Shown: in pieces, positions 38,501 through 50,232 of the stretch
Position numbering within the stretch: the first letter of the stretch is position 1
Layout of the letters: each line of letters opens with the position of its first letter
Assembly: GCF_041956535.1 (NCBI RefSeq)
Contig: NW_027192195.1
Span: 474,150-538,149, forward strand
Length of the DNA: 64,000 nucleotides
Direction of reading: 5' to 3'
Origin: Calcarisporiella thermophila CBS 279.70
Taxonomy: Eukaryota > Calcarisporiellomycota
Program-made: the position numbers and the translations under genes
The notes under the pieces: generated by a model
Told to the model about the DNA's origin: nothing
The model's database searches: none
What the model saw: the letters and a program-made list of their open reading frames with translations, nothing else

Positions 38501-39190
38501 GTGGCCTAGGATACCGACATAGGCATAGCCCAAACTTAATTTCACCTATGCCAATTTGCATCGGCAACTTGGTGCGCCACTATTCCGAAGACAAAGGCAA
38601 CCAGGCCCTAGTAATGCCATACATGAAAAAATATTAAACTCGCTACCAATCAATTCCACTAGGACAATGGTATGAATTACTTTAGCGTAGTCATCATATG
38701 GCTGAGGATATTTCTCACGGATATAATCTACGGCGGCATGAGTAAAATTCGGCCAATGTGCTAGAGTGGAGATGCATGGGTCAAACTCCCACATCCAAGA
38801 ATTTTTGCCAATATTATTCAAACGTACCATACTCTGCAGATGCATCATTCCCGAAACACTGATAACCCCTATAATTCCCAAGCCATTAGAGTGAGAAGGT
38901 AGTCAAATTAAGAGGCTCAAAAGCGTGAAGGTGTAACAATCACTAGGTCATGCAACGTACCAGTCCGGAAAAAGCGCCCCCGAGTACATTTGATGCGAAT
39001 ATTCTCGCACTATCCCCGAGTACTTTGTGAGCAGGGGATTTTGCTGTACAACTTCGATTTCATGAAGCGCTCTTCTCGCCACCTCCCAGTGGACATGCAT
39101 ACCACAGCCATGGACGCCCACAATAAAAAGAAACAGTGGGAGTAACAGCAGCATTTGGAGTGGCCTTGCCGGTAATGTTAACAGGGTCAT
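35566..39190 (-). CDS. glycosylphosphatidylinositol-specific phospholipase D
   Basis: Twelve exons: 38961-39190, 38828-38868, 38681-38760, 38546-38607, 38345-38480, 38157-38279, 38047-38091, 36436-37962, 36023-36362, 35828-35955, 35664-35758, 35566-35599; 946 residues (mammalian GPI-PLD about 840). Signal peptide with LLLLPLFLFIVGVHGCG, then the zinc-phospholipase domain: HVHWEVARRALHEIE, FPDWGYQCFGNDASAEYAHW, FVFGIVAHQVADANWHS (metal ligands), DYPSAHLAADLGGEFLLG. The C-part is an integrin-like beta-propeller with calcium loops in FG-GAP repeats (DFNKDGIKEIAMSAPF, DLNCDGIDDLAVSAPT, DVDNDGCRDLLVGWPL, DLDGDGIDELVITIP). It cleaves GPI anchors, releasing surface proteins. The short last exon (FSGRAIVLFG) is inferred from phase and family end. 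Confidence 0.92.
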
Positions 39191-40438
39191 TTTCTATTCC
39201 GCCATAGAGTCCAACTAATAATTTTGCAGCTCACGACTAAACGGTCTCATGGACAGTCACATTGGTTTCGATAAGCCCCTCGATTCGTAAAATGAAGATT
39301 CTGGCTAAACCTTCCAACGGTCGCAAGGCTCTGATTGGACAAGCGTTGACATGAGGAGAGAGGCGAGGGGGAGGCTCGCTAATGCCACTCAATATGCGGG
39401 AAAAGCTAGCTCGAAAGAGAAGGAGGGCCCATTTTCTGCCCGTCTCTACAGAGACATGCTTCTTCACGATGACATTTGCCGACCAGACAATAGGCGAAGG
39501 CCACGGTTCTCCTCTGAAACCTGCCCTGAAATCTCCTAGTTTTAGGTTAATATCCCCTTAAATTCTTCAGCCCTATGACGCGGCTTGTATCTCCATCAAA
39601 CTCTATCGTCCTCCATCATCCCCATCGAATTCTCACATCTGCCCTTAATGAAAAATGGTAGGCTGCGTACTTGTTTCCCGTCACAGCTTGCATGGTCGAC
39701 ACGAGGCCTTTATGGCCAAGATGGAAAAGGTCATCGCAGGCCCTAGTAGATACGAGAAATTCCTCAAGCCGTTTAGGGACTGAGAATGACAGCTTGACGT
39801 CAACCCTATGCCACCACAGCCTTGGGTTTTTTCGCCACCCCCATGAAAAGCTTGCAAATTTCTAGGGCATTCACGCGGCGGTCTACAAGAGGTGACCATT
39901 CCTAACTCACTTTCTCCACCTCCGTCATGCTACACTGGTTTCTAAGATTTCTTTTTAGCCTCCCCATCAAAGGCCCTCTGCATGTGCAAAGATTTTTCCA
40001 TGGCTCAATGAGGGTGGCTTGTGCGGCCCCTTTCAAGGGTTAAAAATATCTTCTGCGCCTGTAATTAATTTATCAAATCTGGAGGAGGAGGCTTCCAGAT
40101 TTAGAGAAAACAAAACACGCAAGGATGGAGGCGACAAGGATGTATATATAAGAGGGGTGGACAGGCCGTCGCGGTCAAACGAGCGAGTCTCAGATCGCGA
40201 AACGGCTCTGCTACAGCCAGAGTTTAGTAAGTTGGGACAATTTCCAAGAAACATTTTGAGTCGTTCATGGGTCGGGAGCTCGATGAGTAATTTTGTTCTT
40301 TATTCAGCAATTTTGAGTTTCCCTGGAAAAACTTAAGCCAAAAAAAAAAAACCGGATAAATAAGGTCAACTAAGCAAGTTATGCTTGCCATTGTCACCCT
40401 TGCTCCAGCTGATCCTCCCGTAAACATATAACTCAACT
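39191..40438. other. 1.25-kb divergent promoter region
   Basis: Between GPI-PLD (-) and the NIPA-like gene (+). No supported frame; a TATA-like TATATATA lies near 40142-40149. Confidence 0.5.
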
Positions 40439-42870
40439 ATGGTCCGCTCATTGAGATGGGGGCGATCGGTAGCGGCGTTGTTTCTTTGTCTTACATTGGT
40501 GGCGGGCGATGTCAACGGCCGGATTTGCAATGTGGACTCAGACTGCCTTGATCCTTCTAACAAACTGTCTACGAATTCAGTGCTTGGCCAGTACATTTGT
40601 AACAGTGGTCGTTGCAAATACGTCGTGACAGCTGGTGCGTCTGCCAATTAGATGCTAACATTCTCATTACTAATACTCTTGACATTGCACGCCATAGGCG
40701 AACTCTGCTCCGCCAACACGGATTGCGCGGCTTACTATTACCGTATCAACAATAACAATCTTACCACGCAAGCGTTGATCGACCTCTGCTCGCCGCAATT
40801 TTGCACACGAGAGTCTACCTGTGACGGTGCCTGGACCCTCCAGGGGGCACCTCCCGGTCCCGCGGGTTACTCATGCTGCGGCGGCTTAGAAATTGGCCAG
40901 ACATGTCAGCTAATGGCCGGGGTCGACCCGTGCGCGTACGGAGAAGTGTGCACCGACGGCACTTGCAAGGACAAGAAGGAGCGTACTCAAATCTGGATAG
41001 GAGTATTGCTGTGTATCGGAGCTGCAATTATTATTAATCTTGGCTTAAACACCCAAAAATATGCCTTCCGGAATCATCGGCAACAAACCGCTCTTCCGCC
41101 CCACAACAGCGACTTGAACGGGAGAGCAGAAGGGATCATCGCTGATGACGATAAAGCTCACTCGATCCGAGGCTCAGCTCACAAGACTTCAAACCTACGC
41201 CAACGACTCCGACCTCTTATGTTTTGGAAAGATGTTTGCATTAGTCCGGTAAACGTCGCCAGCCTCTACATCTAACTTTTTTGTTTGCAATCCTGATCCA
41301 AGGCTTTCTTTCCTCTTTATTAGATCTGGGTACTCGGTCTTGTTATTTTCATCGTGGGTAACTTGATCAACTTTGTTGCCCTACAATTCGCACCACAAAG
41401 TCTAACGGGTCCCCTTGGTTCGGTGGGGTTAATCACCAACATCGTGCTTGCCCCACTCATAAACAAGGAGCGACTGGGAAGATGGGATATCATCGGTGTC
41501 GTCACTATCATCGGTGGAAGTGTCATAGTTGTCGTCTTTTCTGGCATCGTACAAGAGGGTAAACCATATTTTAAGTTTCGATGAAATCGTGCAAAGCTAA
41601 GCTGTCATTGATTTATCTACTCATTGTTTAGATTATCGCCTCTGTGTACTTATTAGTTTGTTTAGGCGGACAGCTACCATAGTGTACCTCTGCATCATTG
41701 GATGCCTTCTTATACTACTTTTCTTGTTTGTCGTCATCGTTGAAAGACGACGCTTGAAGCCGGATGAAAGCTTAGCACATCGGGAGCACGTGGAGATTTC
41801 AGAGATCAAGTGCGAAGAATCCGCTGATATCCTGCACGACCCCATGGAGATGAGCCGAAGCAGTGATTTGTCTCCGAACCTGACGACGGACAGCTCGAGA
41901 GCCCGTGGGATGTCTGCGAGTTCAACGTCAACCGAGGTTTGGACCGGCTCTATTGATGCTACAACTAGTGGAGGGGGAAGCACGGTGGCCGGGAGCTATG
42001 CATCCTCGCTCAACGGGAGGCATGAAGGCAATGGGGTGACGCGTGCTCGTAGTGCCTCCACTCTCGTCAATCGTGACCATCATCCCACAGTTGAATCCTC
42101 CTCGCAGGCAAACGCCAGTACGGTCCCTCGCTTTTTTGGACTCCTACCACCCCGGAAACGAAGATCCAACAGCCTTCCACTGCAACGGTCTCCCCCGGCC
42201 GAGCACCCGCCTTCAGCTAATCCACCATTTGAAACTCAGTCCTCAAGAGAAAGCATTTCCTCCCTTCACCACCGCCATGAACTGTCTCCAACCTCCCCGC
42301 TCGTCCGCTACTGCCTCCCCCTTGCCTATGCCTCGCTAGGATCCCTCACCGCTTCTCTCACGGTATTGTTTGCCAAAGCCTTGGTGCATCTCCTCACCCT
42401 TTCTGTCATCCAGGGGCAAAATCAATTTGGAAATGGCATTAGTTGGGTTATATTGTTTGTCGCCGTCTTCACTGCGGTCAGTCAGGTGTATTGGATTAAT
42501 GTCGGGCTGAAGAGATATGATGCTTTGCTGCAGATTCCGGTGTTCTATTGTGTGTGGACCATCTTAGATGTAGTTGCCGGAGGAATCTATTTCGATGTAA
42601 GTAGCCAGGATTAGGTCCTGTTTAGTAGCCAAGCTTGGACTGCTTACCTCTCTTAATGAATGGCAGGGAATAGCCTAATTAACTCGTTTGCTCTTTTCTC
42701 TTGGTCAATAGGAATTTAGCGAATTCTCCGCCAAAAACTACGCACTCTTTGCGTTGGGCGTGGTCATCATTTTTGCTGGAGTAGGGATGCTGAGCCAGCG
42801 GCTTGCCAAACTCTCCAATGAGGAGGTGGCCATGCAGCAGCAGCAGCAGCAAAGACAACCTCAGTCATGA
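40439..42870 (+). CDS. NIPA-type magnesium transporter with Cys-rich N-terminal ectodomain
   Basis: Exons 40439-40634, 40698-41248, 41324-41558, 41632-42596, 42712-42870; 701 residues. Signal peptide (SVAALFLCLTLVAGDVNG), a 140-residue Cys-rich extracellular part (CNVDSDC, CSANTDCAAYYY, GYSCCGG, CAYGEVCTDGTCKDKK), then TM1 WIGVLLCIGAAIIINLGLN. The NIPA/DUF803 transporter core follows: GNLINFVALQFAPQSLTGPL, GSVGLITNIVLAPLINKERL, a long Ser-rich loop (about 200 residues), then LAYASLGSLTASLTVLFAKA, YWINVGLKRYDALLQIPVFY, FALGVVIIFAGVGMLSQRLA. NIPA proteins move Mg2+ at endosome/plasma membranes. The C-terminus has a short glutamine run from (CAG)n. The ectodomain is not usual for NIPA. Confidence 0.92.
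42833..42850 (+). repeat. (CAG)n run encoding glutamines
   Basis: CAG repeated six times, in frame, near the C-terminus of the NIPA-like protein. Confidence 0.85.
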
Positions 42871-43385
42871 CCCTGAAAGCATACCTAGAGTAGTGCGGAC
42901 CATGCGTGTACACTTGGCATATTTAGAGTGAGTCTCCATCATAATCATATTTCGTACCCTCTTATGTTTCTTTTCCCTCTTCAATTCGAGAAAACCTCTA
43001 TTATATCTTGGATATACTTTTTTTGCCTTTATTCTCGTTGAAAAAAAAAGGATTCATCCTATTTCTGCACTTTGATCGTTATTTCTTTTTTATCTACGTT
43101 ATTTTATAGGCATTTATTTAGGATATTTGCAAGTACTTTGTACATTAGCCTTCTTTTCTCTCTCTCCCTCTTCGTATTTCTTGTTTTTTTTTATCTTTCT
43201 GTATATGCTGCTCCATTTATCTTGTTGATATTTGTTCAATCGAACGTTTTTGAGGTGTTTCTATCATTCCTTTGTTTGAATAGAAACAAAACGAAAAAAA
43301 AAAACATAACACGTTGAAAGAGTGAAGCAAAAGTGTAACTTTACAAAAAACCCGGCTAGAATGCCCTTTTATTTTCAAAATAAAA
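42871..43385. other. convergent intergenic spacer
   Basis: T-rich 3' flank shared by NIPA-like (+) and Rpn9 (-); no gene seen. Confidence 0.55.
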
Positions 43386-44870
43386 TTAGTGGTGCACCCC
43401 CGCAAAGATCTCCGCTCCCTCCTGTTCGACAAATGAAGCTGTTTCCTTGACTCCCTCGTTCCATTCTTTAAGTCGTCGAGCCATACCCTCGATCTGAGGC
43501 CGGCTAAGTACTCTGGGTTGCACCCACGATACTCGCACCACACCCGCAACCTGGTCGATCTTCGCCCGCAGTAAGCCTAGGGATAGTGCTTTCATCACCA
43601 AGTGCTCCACCTCGTCGATGGGCAGACGTGTCTCCTGAGCAATCTGAGAAAAGGCCATGGAGCGGTTCTCTGAGCCACGTGTGAAGACCGCCTCAATCAA
43701 GGACATGAGACAGATTTTTTGACGTAGGAATGTAAGGTTGGCCTGGAGAAGGGGCTGGCAAAAGAAAAAGGAATAAACACTTGATAATGCGATACAATAG
43801 CCGAGAGCAAGTTTACCTGGTTTGTTGCAAACTGTGGTGCGATGGCCTCAAACTTGCCAATATCGCCCGAGTTGAATGCGAACAAGAGTTTCCTCAACCA
43901 ATCATGTGGGGTATCTTTGAGTGTGTCGAGAATGGGATGCATCAGCTAAAAGAAAATAAAAGACAGAACAGTGAATTAACACATCGGGCCATTTAGGGGT
44001 AAAAAGTGGCTATTTACCAGTTCGCCAAAATTGTAGATGGTGTCTGCCATCAACGCAGCAATAGAAATGTCATATGCACGCTCCACCTGCTCCGCAAGAG
44101 ATAGCTCTTCTACATTGACGCTTGCCAGGTACAACAACGCGTGTTTATAATATTGGGCGTATTCTGCCCGTGCCTTATAATAATCCGCACAAACACGGTA
44201 ATAACTTGCGTGAACGGCGGGATCCACCGAGTCGAAGCGATCCAGAATCTTGCCACATTCGTTCATAGCCAATTTTGTTCGGTCAAGATCGCCGAGCAAC
44301 AGCCGAAAATAGGCGGTCTCCATTGTAGCATGAACGTATGAGTCCTGGCTCTCGGGATCGTTGAGATCCTTGGTTAGAGATTCCAAAAACTGAATCGCCT
44401 CATTATAATCTTGAAGAAAAAGAAAAAAAGGTATAAGAAAATGATCAAGCAACAACGCTGATTCATCTAAGTTGGTCTGAAAAGATACCTTGGAATTGTC
44501 TTGCAGCAGAAAGCGCAATTGTGACGAGGTGCAATTTGTTCATTTTCTTCACCCAATCTGCGATGAAGCTCTTAAACATCTGAATTTGGAGCGGCTTCGA
44601 TGCAGGGAGAGTTATAAATTGAAGATACTTTAGGGTGAGTTGGTGCCATAGCCTGTAATTCAAAGGTGTTAGCAGAGAAAAAGGAAGATACAGTTTAATG
44701 GTCGAGTATTCTAGAGAGTTTCAAATCAAACGCGTCCGAGCTACTTACTTTCTCTCATACAAATCTACGAATTCGTCAAAATAAGGGTGGAGTTCGGCAG
44801 GGGATTTCTGTCGTTGTTCACGCAGAAATTTGGTTACATCGATGTCCAACTCCATAGTTTCTTGACCCAT
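43386..44870 (-). CDS. RPN9: 26S proteasome lid subunit Rpn9/PSMD13
   Basis: Exons 44749-44870, 44489-44652, 44018-44409, 43817-43945, 43386-43754; 391 residues, matching the family length. Helical repeats (KLHLVTIALSAARQFQDYNE, ETAYFRLLLGDLDRTKLAMN, YYRVCADYYKARAEYAQYYK) lead into the PCI winged helix (ICLMSLIEAVFTRGSENRSM, EVEHLVMKALSLGLLRAKID, RVSWVQPRVLSRPQIEGMAR). Rpn9 is a scaffold subunit of the regulatory particle lid, contacting Rpn5/Rpn10 and the deubiquitinase Rpn11 module. Confidence 0.96.
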
Positions 44871-45060
44871 ACTGAGCGTGTGTTAATTTCCACTTGAACT
44901 GATCTGCTAAAATAGTATTCTTTAAAAACGCATACGTAAGTAACACGTCTTCAATATAATCGTGGCGCAGTTTAATTTCTAATACCTCTGCAGTCTTATG
45001 CCAATAGACGAGAAGGTGTAACAAAACAAAGTCGATCGCGATTATATTAAATAGCAATTA

Positions 45061-45170
45061 CTAGCTAGAGTTCATGCTCTTAAGAGTTGGAGACACTGAT
45101 CTGAGTAAACTTTAAAGCGATATTGGTGGAAATAGCGTCTCCAATTCTTAAGCAAGTGAACTCTAGCTAG
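45061..45170. repeat. 110-bp foldback MITE
   Basis: Left arm 45061-45094 (CTAGCTAGAGTTCATGCTCT...) and right arm 45137-45170 are inverted repeats of 34 bp with about 5 mismatches, around a 42-bp unrelated loop. The ends CTAG|CTAG would fit a CTAG target duplication, but the palindrome makes the exact border ambiguous. No coding capacity. Confidence 0.75.
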
Positions 45171-45656
45171 AAGTTCTTATCCATGATATATCCGTTTGAC
45201 TTCTGTTTGTTACAGTAAGGATTAGTGGATTGTTGTATGTAATCAGTTTGAAATAATAATATCTCTTTATTAGAATAAAATAAAAGAAATGCAGAATAAA
45301 TGCGTTCAGAAATTTTTGGATATGACCCAAAGGGTGCATATCGACAATAAAAATGTTAATCTATTTCTCAAACTGCTTTATTTGGGAGTAAAATTATCTT
45401 TTTATTTGGAATAGCTAATACGGTTAAACCCAAGTAATGCATAGAGGGATATATTTGTAAATTTGTTACGAGAGAGTTCGTAACACCATTGACATTAACC
45501 AGGAAACTGATCAAATGGTATAGAGTGAAGTTGGTTAGGCGGTGGGCGAATATTCAATTGTGGATATTCTCGATTCATTAGTGTGATACATCCTCCTTGT
45601 TGAAGCTTCAAGGAAGAGGGAGGGGTGGGAGAAGCAGCGGATATTCGAGAGAGGTT
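45171..45656. other. intergenic, no gene seen
   Basis: AT-rich; contains a stem-loop GTTACGA-GAGAGT-TCGTAAC near 45466-45485. Confidence 0.5.
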
Positions 45657-46412
45657 CTATTCAGAGGCTATGCTCCCAGGGTAGGGAAATTTCACGTAGT
45701 TGTCCGAAAAGGGTGCATTAGTAGGGTCGCTTCGCCACTCGTATTCATTAATCTCAGCAACACGGCGTGCAACTTCTCCGCCATGTATTTTCGAGAGCAA
45801 GTAAAACGACCCGTCCAGTCCTGCTGCACCACCGCTCGTGGTGATGAACTTTCCATCTTCGATAAAACGCACGTCTTGCACCCATTTGACTTTTGGATAT
45901 GCACTTAGATACAAAGGCCAAGCGGCTTTGAGCCCAGTTGCTCGATGCCCGTCCAAGAGCCCCGAGTTGGCCAGGGTCATCGACCCAGCGCAGATGGTGA
46001 AAACGTACTTTTTCACAGTCGGAACAACTCGGTGGAGCCATGCATTCAAGGCAGGGCTAGACTTTACTCCAGCGACGATGCACAGCACATCGATGTCATC
46101 AAGGGTCTCATTGAAAGAGTGGTCGGGAGTGATGACCAGACCTTCGCCAGAACGGATAGGAGTCCTTGATTCTCCAACCGTTTTCACCACAGAATTTGGG
46201 ATGAAATCTGCCATAGTGGCAAGGCTGGTGAGGTCAAACAAATCAACACCGTCGGTGATCACGGTGTAGAACTTGAGAGGAGGGGTGTCCAAGGGGATGC
46301 CAACCCATTTTGACATCAACTTGTCTTTATTTCTTTTTTCCACCGACTCTTCTTGGGTTACCACCAAGGGGATCAAGGTCAAGTACAGAAGCAGGATAAG
46401 GCATTTGAACAT
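45657..46412 (-). CDS. secreted DJ-1/PfpI (ThiJ, class I GATase-like) protein
   Basis: Intronless, 251 residues. Signal peptide MFKCLILLLYLTLIPLVVTQ, then the DJ-1/PfpI flavodoxin-like fold: FYTVITDGVDLFDLTSLATM, LVITPDHSFNETLDDIDVLC, nucleophile elbow YVFTICAGSMTLANSGLLDG with the reactive Cys, HRATGLKAAWPL, and KFITTSGGAAGLDGSFYLLS. The GLLDGHRAT and TSGGAAGLD motifs place it with the bacterial/fungal isonitrile hydratase-like and AraC-associated subgroup rather than with animal DJ-1. The lack of introns among intron-rich neighbours and the secretion signal are unusual. Substrate unknown. Confidence 0.87.
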   Translation of the reverse strand: MFKCLILLLYLTLIPLVVTQEESVEKRNKDKLMSKWVGIPLDTPPLKFYTVITDGVDLFDLTSLATMADFIPNSVVKTVGESRTPIRSGEGLVITPDHSFNETLDDIDVLCIVAGVKSSPALNAWLHRVVPTVKKYVFTICAGSMTLANSGLLDGHRATGLKAAWPLYLSAYPKVKWVQDVRFIEDGKFITTSGGAAGLDGSFYLLSKIHGGEVARRVAEINEYEWRSDPTNAPFSDNYVKFPYPGSIASE

Positions 46413-46544
46413 AACGAAATAGACGGCGTTTGCTCAGAGAGTCGATGGATGATAGGAGGAAAAAAAGCGGCGAGGGGAAGGCAACAGAGGCCGAGGAAGT
46501 TGAATTGAAGTGTGGAGTATACTCCGCGGGCGTGCATCGGATTT

Positions 46545-46550
46545 TTATAA
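46545..46550 (-). promoter_or_regulatory. TATA box of the DJ-1-like gene
   Basis: TATAAA on the minus strand 133-138 bp before the ATG. A 12-bp perfect palindrome GGAGTATACTCC lies between it and the gene (46515-46526). Confidence 0.55.
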
Positions 46551-47976
46551 ACTCCTGAGGATACCATATGAACCATATGTTCTTTCCATTGAACTGGGCG
46601 CATTAACATAACACTTAAACCTAGACAATGTTGATTCTCAATACAAATTAAATTGAAATCGATAATTAAAGCTGGGAAATGTGAGTTCGCTCGTTTCATC
46701 TCTCGGGTATTAAATTAGTGTCGAGCTTCGGTTAGTTTTCCTTTTTGGAGGAGGCCGCTCTACATCTTCATAAGATTAGATCGGGGAGGACCGAATGCCC
46801 CCTCCCTGATCTGATTATGTAATAATGCACATATATACAGTACGTTCAGTAGAAGAACTTCTACCAAAATACTGTCTTGTACACGAAATAGTCGGGGTAC
46901 TTTGATTATTCATCTCTGAGTAATTATTGGCAAAAAAACTTCTCCTTGCTTGCAATTCTATTGTGTAAATGATGGCCATGTGTGCAGAGTTATGGACCTC
47001 TGTAAAAGCACAGTTTTTCCTTTATCTGCAATTAGAATTGCAGAATTGATATAGGGGTCTAACATAAAAGAAAAAGCTTGCGAATAATTATCTGAGAGTG
47101 ATCACGATCTTGTCGTTGGATGGACATCGAATATGCCAATTGATCTCCTTGGAACTCGCCAAAGCTGTATCCTTGTATGCAGCGGCTCATGGTTGAATTT
47201 CGGTGTGAGCCAGCAGAAGCATATTCTGATAGAATCATGCAAGCTGGCAATAGCGGTAGACCGTTAGTAGTTGAAATGCACCCCGTGACATGATATCAAG
47301 TGGTGTGTAGATTGAAATTCTTTTTTTTTTGCAGCCTGAAAAGCAAGCCGAACTTAGAACTAAGGAAGTTGATCATCGACGCAATTTTGGTTCGAACTTC
47401 GAGTAGTTTGACTAAAGGGACCAATATACGGTATCTCTCTCTTCGAGACTATCCCTAGTTCATCGGTAATGAAACTTTTCTCTTCTCAAACACCCCACCC
47501 TAGATTGTGAGATATATGTGATATTTTGTATTTTATTTATCATTGCTTTGTTGAACATATTAATATCATTAATGGTCTTTCAAGCAGCTCAATCCATCGC
47601 TGTGGCCACTTGGGTATTTTGAAAGTCTACGATTTCAAATAGATCTACCCATCCTGTAATTTACTAGCCCGATTTACCACTGATGGCCGCGATTCCACAC
47701 TGAAAAACCGCTGAAATTTCTAGCCAATGGCCCTAGACATATTGGCTGGTAGATCTCTTTCCTAAATACACGCATTATTAAGGTATTCAACGACACAGAT
47801 TTGACAATATGGTCGCATTCCAAACTTTGGAAACAAAATAAATCTAAATCTTACCCCCTTCTCCTCTTTCTCTTTCTTATATCTCTAGTGTCTTTTTTTC
47901 TTGCTTGAACGTACCTTTATTTTTAGTCAACACCATGTTCTAACTGTATATCGTGTTATTTTTATTCCTTTATCCA
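46551..47976. other. 1.4-kb divergent spacer, no gene seen
   Basis: AT-rich region between the DJ-1-like gene (-) and the subtilase (+). A GGTTCGAAC string near 47389 resembles a B box but no cloverleaf can be built around it. Confidence 0.5.
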
Positions 47977-49852
47977 ATGTGGCTAAACATAATTTACCAT
48001 ATATTTCTACTGCTATTCTTCTCAAGTCTTTGTTCCTCGTCCCCACTGTACTCGAGTTATAAACCACCCCATAAAGATGTATTTGCGGCAAAAGTGAAAA
48101 ACCGATACATTGTACGACTTAGAAATGGAGCTAGGATGCAGTCGTGTAAATATCATAGGCATCATTTTCTATCTTTCGGTCCTAAGTGCTTTTCTAACCC
48201 CTTTCCCTTTCCTAATATCCAGTTAATAATATGCTTTCTTTTCTCAACTACACCTATTATGAGCAGGCCAATGACCCATTTTGTACGGACGCGGTCCAGC
48301 GTGAAATCAAAATTGGGTCATTTCATGCGTTGATTATTAATAGCTGTCATCCGCAAATACTCTCTTCTTTGGGAACTCGTTCCGATGTTTTGAAGGTGGA
48401 GTCAGATCAAGCGGTGCACACGGCCCTGTATGTCCCACACATCAATAAGGTATCGAAAAGTAAATGTGACAAGAAAGGAGTCGGGCCAGGGGCCTGTGGC
48501 AAAGTTAGGGTGGTTACAGATGATCAAGTACTAGAAGAAGAAGTGGAAGAGAAGGTTGAGGAAATGATAGGGGAGGTGGAGGAGGAGGAGGAAGAAGAGA
48601 AGGAAGAAGGAGAGAGGTTAGAGCAACAGAAGGAGCAGGTGGACAATAAGAAGAAGAGTGCGAAGCCTATTAAAGAAAAGCCGTTGAAGGAGGAGGAATT
48701 AGAGGATATGTATGAGGCCTTGATTGCGGGTGCCAAAGAAGAGGAAGACGAAGAGGAAGAAGAAGGAAACGGCGAGGACGATGAAGATGAAGATGAAGGT
48801 GAAGAGGAGAGCAAATATGGTGATTTTGGGGAGAAGAAACACGGAAAAGGATATTTGCATTACATTGAGCAGCCTTCGCCGGATTCTTGGGGTCTGGTGC
48901 GCATCTCAGAAAGAGAACCAGACTATTCCAGGCCCTATCGTTATCCTTCTACTGCAGGGTAATATTCTTGTCTTGCTATCATATTCATTGAGCATCTACT
49001 GATAATCCGCTTTGGAAATGGCAGGGAAGGTGTTCACGTCTATATTCTCGACACCGGAATCTATGTGGATCATGAAGAATTTGAGGGGCGTGCCCATTTT
49101 AGTGCAAATTTTGTCGACGATGAGCCGGACGGTGATCTCGGAGGACATGGTAAAATAACTTAAATCATCGCCCTTGAAACTATCCCTCTCATCCATTCTG
49201 CGTCGCCCCTCTAGGCACCCACGTGGCCGGCACGATCGGGGGTTCGCAGTATGGTGTCGCGAAAAAAGTCCACCTCCATGATGTCAAGATTCTGAATCGC
49301 TATGGCGTCGGAGCTATCTCTGACTTTCTTGCCGCTCTCGAGCATGTTGCCAACCACGCAGGTTCCAAGAAAGCCATCATTAATCTCTCCCTCAGTGGTC
49401 CCAAATCCGAAATTATGGACGACGCGGTAAAAGCCTTGGTTAGAGAGGTTGGCGTTGCTATCTTTGCCGCCGCGGGTAACGCCGTAGAGGATGCATGTGA
49501 TTTCTCGCCTAGTGGGAGTCCGGACGTGTTTAGCATAGGTGCCACCGACATCGAAGATCAACTGGCGGATTTCTCCAGTTCAGGCGCTTGTGTTAGGCTA
49601 TATGCCCCTGGGGTGGGAATAAGAAGCGCGTACATTGGAGGAGAGGCCGAGACGGATGTCAAAGATGGGACGAGCATGAGTTCTCCACACGTGGCAGGCA
49701 TAGCTGCTCTTTTCCTATCTCAGAACGACTACGGGAGCCCATACGAGCTCTATGAAGAAATCGAAAGCGCTGCAACCAAGAATATCATTAGTAAGATGGA
49801 GGATGCCCTCTCGGATTCTCGGAACTTGTTGGCCTATAATTCTTTCAGATGA
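47977..49852 (+). CDS. subtilisin-like serine protease (S8, proteinase K type) with acidic insert
   Basis: Exons 47977-48145, 48223-48958, 49025-49149, 49215-49852; 555 residues. Signal peptide ([20 protein letters not shown]), I9 inhibitory prodomain ([15 protein letters not shown] ... [20 protein letters not shown] ... [12 protein letters not shown]), then about 100 residues almost wholly Glu/Asp/Lys, then the catalytic domain: Asp in [12 protein letters not shown], His in [13 protein letters not shown] (the intron falls between GHG and THV), oxyanion Asn in [10 protein letters not shown], Ser in [12 protein letters not shown]. Secreted after prodomain removal. The acidic insert between prodomain and protease is not a feature of the family I know. 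Exon 1 and the signal peptide fit well but rest on inference. Confidence 0.88.
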
Positions 49853-50232
49853 AGGAGATCTTCTCATTATTATTTGCTACACTATTTTTAGTATGAACAT
49901 ATGTACATATTTCGCTATTTTAAGCTGTCTCTCTCTATTTGTCTATAGCTTTTTTATATATATCAGCTTAAAATCCATGGTTGTTTATCAGGAGTATTCA
50001 GGGAGTTAGTGGTAATAAAATGGCAGATTTTTGATGGGCAACGAGAGAAACAAAAAGCTTGATACACAGGATATTGCACATTAGAATGCGTATGCAGCCG
50101 CAACCAAGCGAAGTGGCCTTTGTTAGCAAACTTTCGCATTTCATGATATTATTCTGACTCCCTCAGACAGGAAGGGGAGAGAGGGGAGAACTATGGGATT
50201 ATACAACTAGGTTTTATTTGGATAATAAAAAA
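49853..50232. other. convergent intergenic spacer
   Basis: Between the subtilase stop and the uS19 stop; no gene seen. Confidence 0.5.

Noticed and set aside
47380-47410. B-box-like GGTTCGAAC suggesting a tRNA
   Set aside because: No acceptor or anticodon stems can be paired around it.
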